The notes under the pieces were generated by a model, which saw nothing but the letters and a program-made list of their open reading frames with translations, did not search any database and was not told the DNA's origin. Positions 1 to 8,850 of a stretch of DNA of 64,000 bases are shown here, one piece after another. A program made the position numbers and the translations under genes. Numbering within the stretch: the stretch's first letter is position 1; each line of letters starts with the position of its first letter. The stretch comes from Variovorax saccharolyticus. GTDB taxonomy: Bacteria > Pseudomonadota > Gammaproteobacteria > Burkholderiales > Burkholderiaceae_C. The stretch lies in NCBI RefSeq assembly GCF_030316765.1, contig NZ_JASZYT010000015.1, forward strand, positions 62,001-126,000, written 5' to 3'.

Positions 1-89
1 AGTTGTCAACACCAGCGTCAATCCCAGGAATTCGATTTTCAGAACGTGTGAAAAAGGGCGACGGAGAAAGGGATGCGGCCGACGAACTC

Positions 90-1433
90 GTGCACTCGGA
101 CGATGCTCGGCGAGGATGCCGAACTGGAGTCGCGCGTGCGCGCCATTTCATTGGTGTCTTGGCAGCGCTCGGCCTTTCGATTGGCGCCAGCGGCGCACGT
201 GCGGACCAGGTTGTCCCGGGCAGCTACCTGCTGGGCGACTGGGGCGGTCAGCGCACGCGGCTGGAAGATCAAGGCGTGCGCCTCAGTTTCGAATACGGCA
301 GTCAGGTCGCGCATAACTTCAGTGGAGGCAGTGACCGGCTGACGCGATACGCCGACCAGTGGATGTTCCAGGCGACCGTCGACATGCAAAGGCGATGGGG
401 GTGGAAAGGCGCGACTTTCCAGGGCACCATCACAGACCGCAATGGCCGCAACCTTGGCGCGGATGCAAAGATCGGCAACAGCATGCTGCTCCAGGAAATC
501 TATGGCCGCGGCCAGACATGGCACCTCACCCAGTTCTGGGTCAACCAACGGCTACTGGATGATCGGCTTCAGGTGAAGTTTGGCCGCCTCACGGTGGGCG
601 AGGACTTTGCGAGCTTCCTGTGTGACTTTCAAAATCTGACATTCTGCGGCTCGCAGCCCGGGAATCTGGTCAGCAACTACTGGGTGAACTGGCCCACCAG
701 CCAATGGGCAGTGCGCGTCAAGGTTCAATCCTCCGAACGGACTTACCTTCAGTCCGGGGTGTACCAAGTCAATCCCCGCTATGTGGAGGACGACTATGCC
801 CGTCGCAGCGGCTGGACGCTGGGCAATCCGAGCGGCACCACCGGTGCGTTGATTCCGCTGGAATTTGGATGGCAGGTCGTCCCCGGCGGCCGGAGCGGTT
901 CATACAAGGTGGGCGCCTGGTACAACACGTCCGATGGGGCCGATCTGTACGACGACACCGCTCGCAACTCCCGCGGCCTCACCGGCCTGGATCCGCTTCA
1001 GCACAGCGGCCAGTACGGGGCTTATCTCAACTTCCAGCAGCAGATCACGGGTACCGAAGAAGGGCGCGGTGCATCCGTGTTTCTCAACATCACGCAGACC
1101 GACCGGCGTACGGCAGTCCTCGATCGGCAGATCGCCTTCGGCGTGGTGTATCAGGGGCCGTTCGGGCAGGTCCGCGATGCGATCGGCCTTGCGATGGGGA
1201 CGACCCACAACAACGCCCGGCATGCGAGCTACGTGCGCGACAGCAACGCGCGCACCGGCGAGGCCATCGCGGCCGGCGGCGGCAACGAATACGCAATCGA
1301 AGCGTATTACACGTGGGCACCGTTGCCCGGACTCTATGTGCGTCCCAACGTCCAGTACATCGTGCACCCCGGCGGAACCAGCGCAAACAGAAATGCCTTC
1401 GTGTTGGGGCTGAAGACCCAGGTCTCATTCTGA
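90..1433 (+). CDS. OprB-family carbohydrate porin
   Basis: Outer-membrane beta-barrel porin of the OprB family, which admits sugars and other small solutes. The mature part opens with GDWGGQRTRLEDQGV, the usual N-terminal signature of the family, and the protein ends in phenylalanine (QVSF), as expected for a Bam-assembled barrel. A Sec signal peptide precedes it (core FIGVLAALGLSIGASG, likely cleavage after ARA). The start is uncertain. The frame is open back to the window edge and I chose GTG at 90. The best ribosome-binding site (GGAGAAAGG) stands before ATG 73, which is in another frame, so an indel between 73 and about 140 is possible. The gene converges on the hydrolase ending at 1479. 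Family is clear; substrate is unknown. Confidence 0.85.
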   Translation: MHSDDARRGCRTGVARARHFIGVLAALGLSIGASGARADQVVPGSYLLGDWGGQRTRLEDQGVRLSFEYGSQVAHNFSGGSDRLTRYADQWMFQATVDMQRRWGWKGATFQGTITDRNGRNLGADAKIGNSMLLQEIYGRGQTWHLTQFWVNQRLLDDRLQVKFGRLTVGEDFASFLCDFQNLTFCGSQPGNLVSNYWVNWPTSQWAVRVKVQSSERTYLQSGVYQVNPRYVEDDYARRSGWTLGNPSGTTGALIPLEFGWQVVPGGRSGSYKVGAWYNTSDGADLYDDTARNSRGLTGLDPLQHSGQYGAYLNFQQQITGTEEGRGASVFLNITQTDRRTAVLDRQIAFGVVYQGPFGQVRDAIGLAMGTTHNNARHASYVRDSNARTGEAIAAGGGNEYAIEAYYTWAPLPGLYVRPNVQYIVHPGGTSANRNAFVLGLKTQVSF

Positions 1434-1442
1434 TCGCCCCTC

Positions 1443-1468
1443 GCAGGGGGGCCGGAGGCACCCCCTGC
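1443..1468. terminator. Stem-loop between convergent genes
   Basis: GCAGGGGG (1443-1450) pairs with CCCCCTGC (1461-1468) around a 10-nt loop. It sits between the convergent stops of the porin (1433) and the hydrolase (1479). There is no T-tract, so it could be a bidirectional terminator or only an mRNA-stabilising hairpin. Confidence 0.45.
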
Positions 1469-1478
1469 TTGCAGGGAC

Positions 1479-2537
1479 TCAAAGGCGGACCGAGTCCACG
1501 ACGGCGCTTGCAAACGCGTCAGGTGCCTCCTGAGGCAAGTTGTGCCCGATGCCGCCCTTGATGAGTCGATGGGCGTAGGGTCCCGAGAACCGCTTCGCGT
1601 AGGTGCTCGCATCGGGGTGAGGCGCTCCGTTGGCGTCGCCTTCAAGGGTAATGGTCGGTACAGTGATGGCTGGGCCACGCGCCAGGCGATCTTCGAGATC
1701 GAGATACTTCGCTTCGCCTTCCGCCAATCCCAGCCGCCAGCGGTAGTTGTGAATCACGATGTTGACGTGATCGGGATTGTCGAAGGCAAGCGCACTGCGT
1801 TCAAATGTGGCGGCATCGAAATCCCACTTCGGTGATGCAAGCTGCCAGATCAATTTTGCAAAATCCTTTCGATTCTTGTCGTAGCCTTCGCGGCCGCGCT
1901 CCGTAGCGAAGTAGTACTGGTACCACCACTGCAGCTCAGCTTGCGGCGGCAAGGGGATCTTTCCTGATGCCTGGCTGCCGATCAGGTATCCGCTGACCGA
2001 GACCAGTGCATTGACGCGGTGGGGCCACAAGGCCGCCATGATGCAGGCTGTCCGCGCACCCCAGTCGCATCCCGCGACGATCGCCTTCTCGATCTTCAGC
2101 GCATCCATCAAGGCCAGCATGTCGACGGCGATGGCCGCTTGCTGGCCATTGCGGACCGTCTCGCTCGACAGGAATCGTGTCGTTCCGTAGCCGCGCAGGT
2201 GCGGGACGATGACACGGTATCCCGCCTTGGCCAGCAATGGCGCAACGTCGACGTACGTGTGAATGTCGTAGGGCCATCCGTGCAGGAGTATCACCGGTGC
2301 ACCATGGGCGGGACCCGCTTCGAAGTAGCCGACTTTGAGCACGCCGGCATCGATGTTCTTGAGTGGTTCGAGACGTTTCAGCGAAGCGCCGCCGCGCGGG
2401 GCCGCCGCTTCGCTGGAGGAAGACGATCCCGCAGGCTGTGCGAGGGCCGGAACGATGCCGCCTAGCTGCGAGATGGCCACACCGATCGATGCGGTTCCGA
2501 TGAACGAACGCCGAGGCAGATTGAACGAGCGGGACAT
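1479..2537 (-). CDS. Tat-exported alpha/beta hydrolase (epoxide hydrolase-like)
   Basis: A 352-residue alpha/beta-fold hydrolase. The N-terminus carries a twin-arginine signal (RRSFIGTASIGVAISQLGG), so the enzyme should fold in the cytoplasm and be exported to the periplasm. The oxyanion-hole motif HGWP is followed by GCDWGARTA, where Asp replaces Ser as nucleophile, as in epoxide hydrolases and haloalkane dehalogenases. The catalytic His is probably in GGIGHNLPQ near the C-terminus. The start ATG at 2537 has AAGGAG just upstream and puts the Tat motif at the N-terminus; the frame extends further but without a good start. It is probably the last gene of the minus-strand operon that begins at 5772. 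Substrate is unknown. Confidence 0.85.
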   Translation of the reverse strand: MSRSFNLPRRSFIGTASIGVAISQLGGIVPALAQPAGSSSSSEAAAPRGGASLKRLEPLKNIDAGVLKVGYFEAGPAHGAPVILLHGWPYDIHTYVDVAPLLAKAGYRVIVPHLRGYGTTRFLSSETVRNGQQAAIAVDMLALMDALKIEKAIVAGCDWGARTACIMAALWPHRVNALVSVSGYLIGSQASGKIPLPPQAELQWWYQYYFATERGREGYDKNRKDFAKLIWQLASPKWDFDAATFERSALAFDNPDHVNIVIHNYRWRLGLAEGEAKYLDLEDRLARGPAITVPTITLEGDANGAPHPDASTYAKRFSGPYAHRLIKGGIGHNLPQEAPDAFASAVVDSVRL

Positions 2538-2659
2538 TGAAGACTCCTTGGAATCAGGGGGGAGAACGACGGCGCCGGGTTGGCGTTGCCGTGATGGCAT
2601 GAGATGCGAGCAGGGTTGGAATGACGACACCGAAGCGCGTCGGAGACATCGAGTGCAAG

Positions 2660-3493
2660 TCAATTCCCTGGTCCGAGGTAGGCGGCCACGTGATGACCCA
2701 GCCGAAGCTCGGTGTCCGACATCGACTGCAAGCCCTTGGCGGCCAAGGCGGCCGATCTGGCGCGAGTTTCGGGACGGGCGACGGATGCGTAGAAAGCCTG
2801 GAGTGCCGGTGGAAAATCACTGTCTGGAGGCAGGCTCGCCTGATCCACGAAACGTTTCGTTTCGATGATCGCGGCTTTTTCAAAGCCGGCAAGCCGGCGC
2901 GCAAATGCATCGACAAAGGCAAGCAGTTCGGCATCGGGAAACGAGCGATTCACATAGCCGTACCGTTCGGCGAGCTCGCCGCCGAAATCGTCGGCGCCGA
3001 GCAGAACCTCGAGGGCCCGACCCCGGCCCATGAGGCGCGGCAGGCGAGCCATGGGGCCGCCGCCCGGAACGGCGCCTACGCCCACCTCGAACTGGCCCAG
3101 CATGGCTCTTTCCCGACTGGCGAAGCGCATGTCGCAAGCGAGCGCGAATTCACTGCCCGCCCCGCGTGCGCGGCCACGGATGCACGCGATCGTGGCGGCG
3201 GGGACTCTGCTCAACCGCGTCAGCACGTCCAGCCATGGATGCAAACCAGAGCGTCCGGGCTTCATCGCCATGGTGGTTGCGACGAACATGTCATAGTGCG
3301 CGAGGTAGAACTCGGGGTTTGCGCTGTCGAAGACCACAACGCGCACGGATGGATCGGTTTCCAGGCGTGCGATCAGCCCATCGAGCTCAACGATGGTCGC
3401 GGGGCCGATCACGTTGATCGGTGGGTTGTCGAAGGTGGCGGTCCAGTACGCAGGCGTGTGTTGTGTGAGTTTGATCTGGGACGCGGAGGTCAT
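2660..3493 (-). CDS. Enoyl-CoA hydratase/isomerase family protein (cytosolic)
   Basis: Crotonase-fold protein of 277 residues without a signal peptide. The sequence shows the crotonase core: PPINVIGP at the N-terminus, RGRARGAGSEFALACDMRF around the oxyanion hole and first Glu, then FEVGVGAVPGGG with the second Glu. These positions suggest a CoA-thioester hydratase or isomerase, although the usual FCAGAD loop is replaced by FYLAHYD. Start ATG 3493 has GGAGAG upstream. It is a close paralogue of the exported crotonase at 13932, and the two nearly match from RGRA to RIAGF. It lies in a co-directional run with the VOC and flavoprotein genes upstream and the hydrolase downstream. Confidence 0.82.
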   Translation of the reverse strand: MTSASQIKLTQHTPAYWTATFDNPPINVIGPATIVELDGLIARLETDPSVRVVVFDSANPEFYLAHYDMFVATTMAMKPGRSGLHPWLDVLTRLSRVPAATIACIRGRARGAGSEFALACDMRFASRERAMLGQFEVGVGAVPGGGPMARLPRLMGRGRALEVLLGADDFGGELAERYGYVNRSFPDAELLAFVDAFARRLAGFEKAAIIETKRFVDQASLPPDSDFPPALQAFYASVARPETRARSAALAAKGLQSMSDTELRLGHHVAAYLGPGN

Positions 3494-3602
3494 GCGTTCT
3501 CTCCAATGGGTTGAGTTCGGACACGAGCCTCGGAAGCCCGTGAGCAGCGACGAGAAACGCGGCGAAGTGTTCGCCTTGCGGTGAATGACGGAGGTGCGCC
3601 TT

Positions 3603-3791
3603 TCATTTGAGGACTTCGTCCATATGAAGCGCAGCAGCAATTTCGGATTCTTCGACACTCTTCCCGTGCGCTCGAGCAACGATGAAGGCGGCATACCAAT
3701 CGGACCAGTGGTGCTTGGGGGCGGAGGCCTCGTAGAGTCCGTGGCGCTGCTCGGCGTCGCGGAGCAGCTCGGTCAATGTTGCGACGTTCAT
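3603..3791 (-). CDS. Small conserved protein next to VOC gene
   Basis: A 62-residue soluble protein containing APKHHWSDWYAAFIVAR. I recognise this as a small family often encoded next to, or fused with, glyoxalase/bleomycin-resistance (VOC) proteins, but its function is not known to me. Start ATG 3791 begins MNVATLTELLRDAEQRHG; the longer frame upstream overlaps the VOC stop and has no reason to be used. It is 32 nt downstream of the VOC gene on the same strand, so the two are very likely co-transcribed. Confidence 0.7.
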   Translation of the reverse strand: MNVATLTELLRDAEQRHGLYEASAPKHHWSDWYAAFIVARAHGKSVEESEIAAALHMDEVLK

Positions 3792-3823
3792 TTGGAGATT
3801 CGTCCAATCAGGTTCCGCTTGCG

Positions 3824-4324
3824 TCACACGCGTCCGGGAAGCCGGGTCTTGACCTCTTGGAGCAACCAGCCGTTGCCGTCCGGATCGCTGAACGAGGCCC
3901 ACGAGCAGTAGGAGCGTCCCTCGGGATCCGGGCCTGCAACGCGTGCCTGCTTTCCAGCGTGGTGAAACACCCCGCCCTCGTCATGAAAGACCGCGTCGAC
4001 ATCGACACCTTGGCGGATCAGCTGGGCGCGCGCGGCTGCGATGTCGTCGACGACGAGCATCAAGTCCTGAATCGAGCCCGGTGCAGCCGCCGTCACGTTG
4101 CTGCCGAAGATGACCGAGCATTGCGACCCGGGGGGCGTCAGCTGCACCACCCGCAAGTCCTCGCCATTGGCGAAGTCGGCATCGAGGCGCCATCCCAGGT
4201 CAGTGTAAAAGCGTTTGGCGCGATCCACGTCGGACACGGGTAGCACGACGACTTCGAGCTTCATTTCGACGATGCGATCGTTCGCCCGCTGTGGTGCTTG
4301 CTCGCTGCCCTTTGGTTTGGCCAT
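3824..4324 (-). CDS. VOC (glyoxalase/bleomycin resistance) family protein
   Basis: Vicinal-oxygen-chelate protein of 166 residues. MKLEVVVLPVSDVDRAKRFY is the standard first beta strand and helix of the fold, and the C-terminal part SFSDPDGNGWLLQEV closes the second beta-alpha-beta-beta-beta module with the usual metal-ligand Glu. Members act on small electrophiles as glyoxalases or dioxygenases, or bind drugs; the sequence does not say which. ATG 4324 has AAGGAG seven bases upstream. The gene is 44 nt below the flavoprotein gene and 32 nt above the small HHWSDWY gene, all in one likely operon. Confidence 0.85.
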   Translation of the reverse strand: MAKPKGSEQAPQRANDRIVEMKLEVVVLPVSDVDRAKRFYTDLGWRLDADFANGEDLRVVQLTPPGSQCSVIFGSNVTAAAPGSIQDLMLVVDDIAAARAQLIRQGVDVDAVFHDEGGVFHHAGKQARVAGPDPEGRSYCSWASFSDPDGNGWLLQEVKTRLPGRV

Positions 4325-4368
4325 GATGAACTCCTTGGTTTGAGGGATCTGTACCGAGAGCTGCTCGG

Positions 4369-5772
4369 TCAGTGAGTGACCTTCGCCGCGAGTTCCTGGA
4401 GGCTTTCCCCCAGCACGCGGTTGAAGGCCGGAAAAGGGTGAATGACGTCGGCCATCACTTTGAGTGGAATGCCCAGCTTGACCGCAACCACGAGCTCTCC
4501 GATGACTTCGCCTGCTCGTGGGGTGACGAGGGTGGCGCCGACCAGGACGCCGCGCTTTCGATCGCCGATCAGTTTCAGCATGCCGCCGCGGAAGTCATGG
4601 ATGTAGCCGCGCGCCGTGTCTCCCGGTTCTGCGCGAACAACAACCACATCGATGCCGCGCGCTTGGGCAGCGGCCTCCGTGAGCCCGACGGAAGCGACCT
4701 CGGGGTCAATGAATGTCACGCGCGGAACGGCGGAATGATCGGCCTGTTCGTCGAGTCCGCGCAGGCGCCGCGCGACGATTTGACCGTGGTAGTAGGCAAG
4801 ATGGGTGAAGCCCCCGAGTCCCGTGACGTCGCCCGCCCCCCAAATGCCACTTTGCGACTCCAGCGTCCTTGGGTCGACTTTCAGCCAGCCTCGTTGTGTC
4901 TGGGCGATGCCAGTGGCGGACCAGGCCTCGGCGTTCGCGCGTCGACCGGTTGCCACCAGCAGGCGCTCGGCGGAGATCACGCTGCCCGATTTCAGATGAA
5001 CTTTGACCGCCGCACTTCGTCCGGGGTTGGCGCGCGAACTGGCATCCGGATCCCGCTCGACGGCAACACAGGGATCCGAGACGATCAAGGTCACGCCGTC
5101 GGCCTCAAGATGAGGTCGCACCGCAGCCCCGACCTCTGGCTCTTCGAGGCCCAGCAGTGCGGCTCCCGCCTCGAGAATCGTCACCTTTGCCCCGAGGCGC
5201 GCAAAGGCCTGGCCAAGTTCCACGCCAATGGCGCCGCCGCCAAGAATGGCCAATGAACGCGGCACCTCGTTCGGGAGGGTCGCCTGACGATTGGTCCAGA
5301 AATCGACGCTGCCCAGTCCTGGGATCGGTGGAATCGACGCTGTGCTTCCAGTGGCAATCACGACCGCGCGGCGCGCGATGAGCCGTTGGCCGCCGACGTC
5401 CACGGTGCGCGTGTCGGTCAGATGGCCGACGCCTCGGTAGAGGCGTGCGCCGGTGGATTCGAGCGCCTTGGCGGGGCGACCGTCGTCAAGATCGCGTGCC
5501 ATCCAGAGGACGCGTTGGGAGATCTTGGGTACGTCGATCGTCCATTCGACTCTCGACGCCGCCAGGTGGCGGGCACGCTTGGCTTCACTCAATGTTTCGC
5601 CCGATCGAAGCAAGGTCTTGGAAGGAATGCAGCCCCAGTAGGGGCATTCGCCCCCCACCAACTCACGCTCCACCACAGCGAGTGACAACCCGCTGTTCTT
5701 CAAGCCCGTAGCGATGGCTTCACCGGCGACCCCGCCACCGAGGCAAACGACGTCGAATTCTTGTGATGACAC
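4369..5772 (-). CDS. FAD-dependent pyridine nucleotide-disulfide oxidoreductase
   Basis: A 467-residue flavoprotein of the dihydrolipoamide dehydrogenase / mercuric reductase / glutathione reductase class. The FAD site is seen at the N-terminus (VCLGGGVAGEAIATGL), followed by the redox-active disulfide motif GECPYWGCIPSKTLLR. A second Rossmann segment (LAILGGGAIGVELGQAFARLGAKVTILE) binds NAD(P)H, WGAGDVTGLGG is the second FAD contact, and a dimerisation domain ends the protein with HPFPAFNRV. This C-terminus lacks the usual HxxPTxxE active-site form. Translation starts at GTG 5772 with AAGGAGG upstream. It is the first gene of a minus-strand operon and is preceded by a copy of the shared promoter element at 5818-5860. 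It may recycle a thiol or disulfide or reduce an electrophile; the substrate is not evident. Confidence 0.87.
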   Translation of the reverse strand: MSSQEFDVVCLGGGVAGEAIATGLKNSGLSLAVVERELVGGECPYWGCIPSKTLLRSGETLSEAKRARHLAASRVEWTIDVPKISQRVLWMARDLDDGRPAKALESTGARLYRGVGHLTDTRTVDVGGQRLIARRAVVIATGSTASIPPIPGLGSVDFWTNRQATLPNEVPRSLAILGGGAIGVELGQAFARLGAKVTILEAGAALLGLEEPEVGAAVRPHLEADGVTLIVSDPCVAVERDPDASSRANPGRSAAVKVHLKSGSVISAERLLVATGRRANAEAWSATGIAQTQRGWLKVDPRTLESQSGIWGAGDVTGLGGFTHLAYYHGQIVARRLRGLDEQADHSAVPRVTFIDPEVASVGLTEAAAQARGIDVVVVRAEPGDTARGYIHDFRGGMLKLIGDRKRGVLVGATLVTPRAGEVIGELVVAVKLGIPLKVMADVIHPFPAFNRVLGESLQELAAKVTH

Positions 5773-5817
5773 GGATCCTCCTTGGGTCGCAGGTGCACAT
5801 TGCAGGCGACGATGGGG

Positions 5818-5860
5818 ATGAAACCAGACTCAACGACGTGAGTCGATTGGACGATGGTAT
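5818..5860 (-). promoter_or_regulatory. Shared two-part promoter element, copy 1
   Basis: On the minus strand, ATACCATCGTCCAATCG (5860-5844) is followed after exactly 16 nt by CTGGTTTCAT (5827-5818). The element points at the flavoprotein operon, whose start codon is about 45 nt further on. The same arrangement recurs seven more times in the window. The second part is in the position of a -10 hexamer and the first is a likely activator site. Confidence 0.65.
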
Positions 5861-6008
5861 TGACGGGCGCCGGTCGCCATTGAACTCCGCGCTGCGGCCT
5901 CGTTGCAACGCAGGTCAACAATGCAATTTGATGCGCTCACGCTCCACGCGTCTGGCCGCAGCAACCAGCGCCGGGGCCGTGATGGCGTTCGCAAACAGAT
6001 TGCCGGCA

Positions 6009-6051
6009 ACACCATCGTCCAATGGCGAACCACTCCCGCTTCTGTTTTGAT
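6009..6051 (+). promoter_or_regulatory. Shared two-part promoter element, copy 2
   Basis: ACACCATCGTCCAATGG (6009-6025), 16 nt, then CTGTTTTGAT (6042-6051), pointing at the epoxide hydrolase start at 6109. With copy 1 it forms a divergent promoter region between 5772 and 6109. Confidence 0.7.
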
Positions 6052-6108
6052 CGCCTCGCTTGCGCCTTTTGGTCGCGCAACTGACCGACTCACTACTTAG
6101 CAACGGGA

Positions 6109-7443
6109 ATGATCATGTCTTCAGTACTTATGTCTTCGAACCGACGTGGCTTCTTCGCGGCCTCCGCTGCCGCAGGCGCCCTTTTCTCCAGAACTGCGCT
6201 CGCGCAAAACAGCATCGGGGACGAGCCCCAAGGTCCACCCGTGGATGCGGGCGTCGGGAGGCGCGAACCGACCGGCGACACGTCGATCCGACCCTTCCGC
6301 ATCCATGTGCCGGAGGCGGTGCTGGTCGATCTGCGGCGCCGAATCGTGGCGACGCGGTGGCCCGAGCGCGAGACGGTGAACGACCTGTCGCAAGGCGTTC
6401 GGCTGGCCAAGATCCAGCCGCTGGTGACCTACTGGGGAACGCGGTACGACTGGCGCAAGGTGGAAAGGAAGCTCAATGCCCTGCCACAGTTCGTGACCGA
6501 GATCGACGGGCTCGACATCCAGTTCGCGCACGTGCGATCGCGGCATCCCAACGCGATGCCGCTGATCATCACGCATGGCTGGCCGGGTTCGGTGATGGAA
6601 CTCCTGAAGGTGGTCGGGCCACTGACCGACCCGACCGCTCACGGTGGAAAGGCGGAAGATGCGTTTCATCTTGTGTTGCCTTCGATGCCAGGCTACGGCT
6701 TCTCAGGGAAGCCACGTAGCACGGGCTGGGGCGCAGATCGCATTGCGACCGCGTGGGATGTGCTCATGAAACGATTGGGCTACAAGCGATATGTGTCCCA
6801 GGGTGGAGACTGGGGATCCGTGGTCGCCGACAAGATGGCGATTCAAGCGCCTGAAGGATTGCTGGGCATTCATGTCAACATGCCGGCGACTGTGCCGCCG
6901 GATGTCGCCAAGGCGCTCAATAACGGTGACCCCGCCCCTTCCGGCTTGTCGGAGAAGGAGAAGGCCGCGTTCGATTCGATGAACTACCTCTACAAGAAAG
7001 GTGCCGGTTACGCCGCGATGATGGTGACGCGCCCTCAGACATTGGGCTACGCACTAGAGGATTCGCCCGCCGGACTTGCAGCGTTCTTCTACGACAAGTT
7101 TACCGACTGGAGCTACAGCGGCGGCGATGCGGACAGGGCGTTCACCAAAGACGAGATGCTCGATGACATCACCCTCTATTGGGTGACGAAGACCGCAACC
7201 TCCGCTGCCCAGCTCTACTGGGAGAACAACGCCAACAACTTCAACGCCGTGAGCATCTCACTGCCTGCAGCGGTAACGGTATTCCCTGGAGAGATCTACC
7301 GTGCGCCCCGCAGCTGGGTCGAGCGAAGCTATCACAACCTGATCTATTTCAACGAGGTGGACAAGGGTGGACATTTCGCCGCGTGGGAGCAGCCGGAGAT
7401 CTTCAGCAGGGAGATTCGCGCGGCGTTCAGGTCGTTGCGTTGA
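6109..7443 (+). CDS. Tat-exported epoxide hydrolase with EHN domain
   Basis: A 444-residue epoxide hydrolase of the microsomal type, which opens epoxides to diols. The N-terminus has a twin-arginine signal (NRRGFFAASAAAGALFSRTALA), predicting periplasmic location. An EHN domain follows (IRPFRIHVPEAVLVDLRRR), then the alpha/beta hydrolase core with HGWPGSV, the nucleophile motif QGGDWGSVVADKMA and a catalytic-His segment DKGGHFAAWEQPE. Length fits the family. ATG 6109 is the first start; in-frame ATGs at 6115 and 6130 are equally possible and none has a strong ribosome-binding site. A shared promoter element ends 58 nt upstream. It is the second exported Asp-nucleophile hydrolase in the window, after 1479-2537. 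Confidence 0.9.
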   Translation: MIMSSVLMSSNRRGFFAASAAAGALFSRTALAQNSIGDEPQGPPVDAGVGRREPTGDTSIRPFRIHVPEAVLVDLRRRIVATRWPERETVNDLSQGVRLAKIQPLVTYWGTRYDWRKVERKLNALPQFVTEIDGLDIQFAHVRSRHPNAMPLIITHGWPGSVMELLKVVGPLTDPTAHGGKAEDAFHLVLPSMPGYGFSGKPRSTGWGADRIATAWDVLMKRLGYKRYVSQGGDWGSVVADKMAIQAPEGLLGIHVNMPATVPPDVAKALNNGDPAPSGLSEKEKAAFDSMNYLYKKGAGYAAMMVTRPQTLGYALEDSPAGLAAFFYDKFTDWSYSGGDADRAFTKDEMLDDITLYWVTKTATSAAQLYWENNANNFNAVSISLPAAVTVFPGEIYRAPRSWVERSYHNLIYFNEVDKGGHFAAWEQPEIFSREIRAAFRSLR

Positions 7444-7894
7444 TCGATGGGTCGGTTTCGTCCGAAGGATCGTCTCGTTCGTGACCTTGCGGTCGCGCCG
7501 GAGCATCTTGTCGCGGGTGCTGGAGGGCACCGCTGCCGGGCGCATCCACTCGCGGTCGGGATGAGCATGTGTGGGACAGCGGCGCTGCGCTCAAGAGCGC
7601 ATTGCACCGCCTCGATCGGATGTCGGCAGGCTCTCCCTGTGAGTGCAGGGCTTGCTTGGGCGTGCGGGATCGCCCATCGTGCAAGTAGCAGTCGTTGGCT
7701 TTGCCAGCCAGGACAGAGGGCAGGGAGCCGAAGCCTCACACGGCAAGGGCCCGTCCGTTCCACGGGGACGTCTGCTCTCGCTATCACCTTCAAGAGTGGC
7801 CGAATCGGCTCCGAGCAAAGGGCTCTCCCGATTCAGCCATCACAGCGCCACGCGCCATTTTTTGGGGGCGATCAAACTGGTGGAAGGTATCTGC
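7444..7894. other. Intergenic, no supported gene
   Basis: About 450 nt between the convergent epoxide hydrolase and SDR genes. Open frames here are uncharacteristic (rich in Arg, Ser and Cys) and match nothing I recognise. No clear terminator hairpin or copy of the promoter element was seen. Confidence 0.4.
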
Positions 7895-8605
7895 TCAGTG
7901 GCCCGCGCTTTGGCCGCCGTCCACATGCAGGATCTCACCGGTCACGAAAGACGCGGACTCCAGGTACAGCACCGCTTCGACGATATCGCGAATGTCCCCG
8001 ATGCGCCCTACCGGGTGCAGGGCCGACAGCGCGGCGTGAGTCTCGGGAGAATGCATTGGCGTCTTGATGATGCCTGGGGATACAGCATTGAACCGGATAC
8101 CGCGGGCGGCATACTCAATGGCGAGCGACTTGGTCGCGGAGTTCAACCCTCCCTTGGTTAGTGACGCCAGAACGGACGGCACATTGGCATTTGCATGATC
8201 GACAAGGCTTGTCGTGATGCTCACTACGTGACCGGATCGATTCCGCTCCATGGCTTCGACGGCCGCTTGGGTGATGTAGAAGAAGCCGGCAACATTGGTC
8301 GCCAACTTCGAGCGAAAGTCGGCCTCGGTGTATTGGGTGAACGGCTTCGCAATGAAGATCCCTGCGTTGTTGACGAGACTGTCGATGCGTCCGAAGCGCT
8401 CGAGACCTTGTGAGATCACGCGCTTCGCAGTCTCTCCGGTCCCGATGTCCCCGGCGACTGCCAGGACGTCGGGGTCGTCGGAGGCCTTGATGGATCGTGA
8501 TGTAGCGATGACTTTGTAGTTGTGCTCGCGAAATCCTTTGACAAGTCCGGCACCGATGCCTTGCGAGGCACCGGTGACAATGACGACCTTCTGTGGAGTG
8601 CTCAT
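7895..8605 (-). CDS. SDR-family oxidoreductase lacking the catalytic Tyr
   Basis: Short-chain dehydrogenase/reductase of 236 residues. The cofactor motif TGASQGIGAG is at 11-20, NNAG at 79-82, the catalytic Ser region SITTS at 129-133 and the catalytic Lys at 151. The position four residues before Lys, normally Tyr of YxxxK, is Ala147 (ASLTK). The C-terminal PGIIKTPM and GEILHVDGG segments are typical. ATG 8605 is the natural start before the Rossmann strand, although the frame is open beyond it. A promoter-element copy lies upstream at 8650-8692, divergent from the thioredoxin-like gene. Without Tyr it may use another proton donor, act in reverse, or not be an enzyme. Confidence 0.85.
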   Translation of the reverse strand: MSTPQKVVIVTGASQGIGAGLVKGFREHNYKVIATSRSIKASDDPDVLAVAGDIGTGETAKRVISQGLERFGRIDSLVNNAGIFIAKPFTQYTEADFRSKLATNVAGFFYITQAAVEAMERNRSGHVVSITTSLVDHANANVPSVLASLTKGGLNSATKSLAIEYAARGIRFNAVSPGIIKTPMHSPETHAALSALHPVGRIGDIRDIVEAVLYLESASFVTGEILHVDGGQSAGH

Positions 8606-8649
8606 GATTCTGGGTCCTTCGATGGGCCAAGTTGCTTGGCGTTGGTTCC

Positions 8650-8692
8650 ATCTGACCACGAGCGGTCCGGACGGTCCATTGCACGAAGGTAT
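8650..8692 (-). promoter_or_regulatory. Shared two-part promoter element, copy 3
   Basis: On the minus strand, ATACCTTCGTGCAATGG (8692-8676), 16 nt, then GTGGTCAGAT (8659-8650), pointing at the SDR gene starting at 8605. The second part is the more diverged one. Confidence 0.55.
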
Positions 8693-8732
8693 CGGCGACT
8701 TGCTGCCGAGTCCCCAGAGCACGGGTGTACCG

Positions 8733-8775
8733 ACACCATCGTGCAATGGATCTGCGTGAATGCAACTGCTTGAAT
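8733..8775 (+). promoter_or_regulatory. Shared two-part promoter element, copy 4
   Basis: ACACCATCGTGCAATGG (8733-8749), 16 nt, then CTGCTTGAAT (8766-8775), pointing at the thioredoxin-like gene at 8851. It is paired back to back with copy 3. Confidence 0.68.
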
Positions 8776-8850
8776 GGCCTGAAGTAGCGGGCGGATGCCG
8801 ATGACGATCCTTCTGGCGACCGGGCGCGCGAAATCCATGAGGAACTGGCC

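Noticed and set aside
9..25. Possible further copy of the shared box at the window start (ACACCAGCGTCAATCCC)
   Set aside because: It needs a one-base gap and has no CTGNTTTGAT 16 nt downstream.
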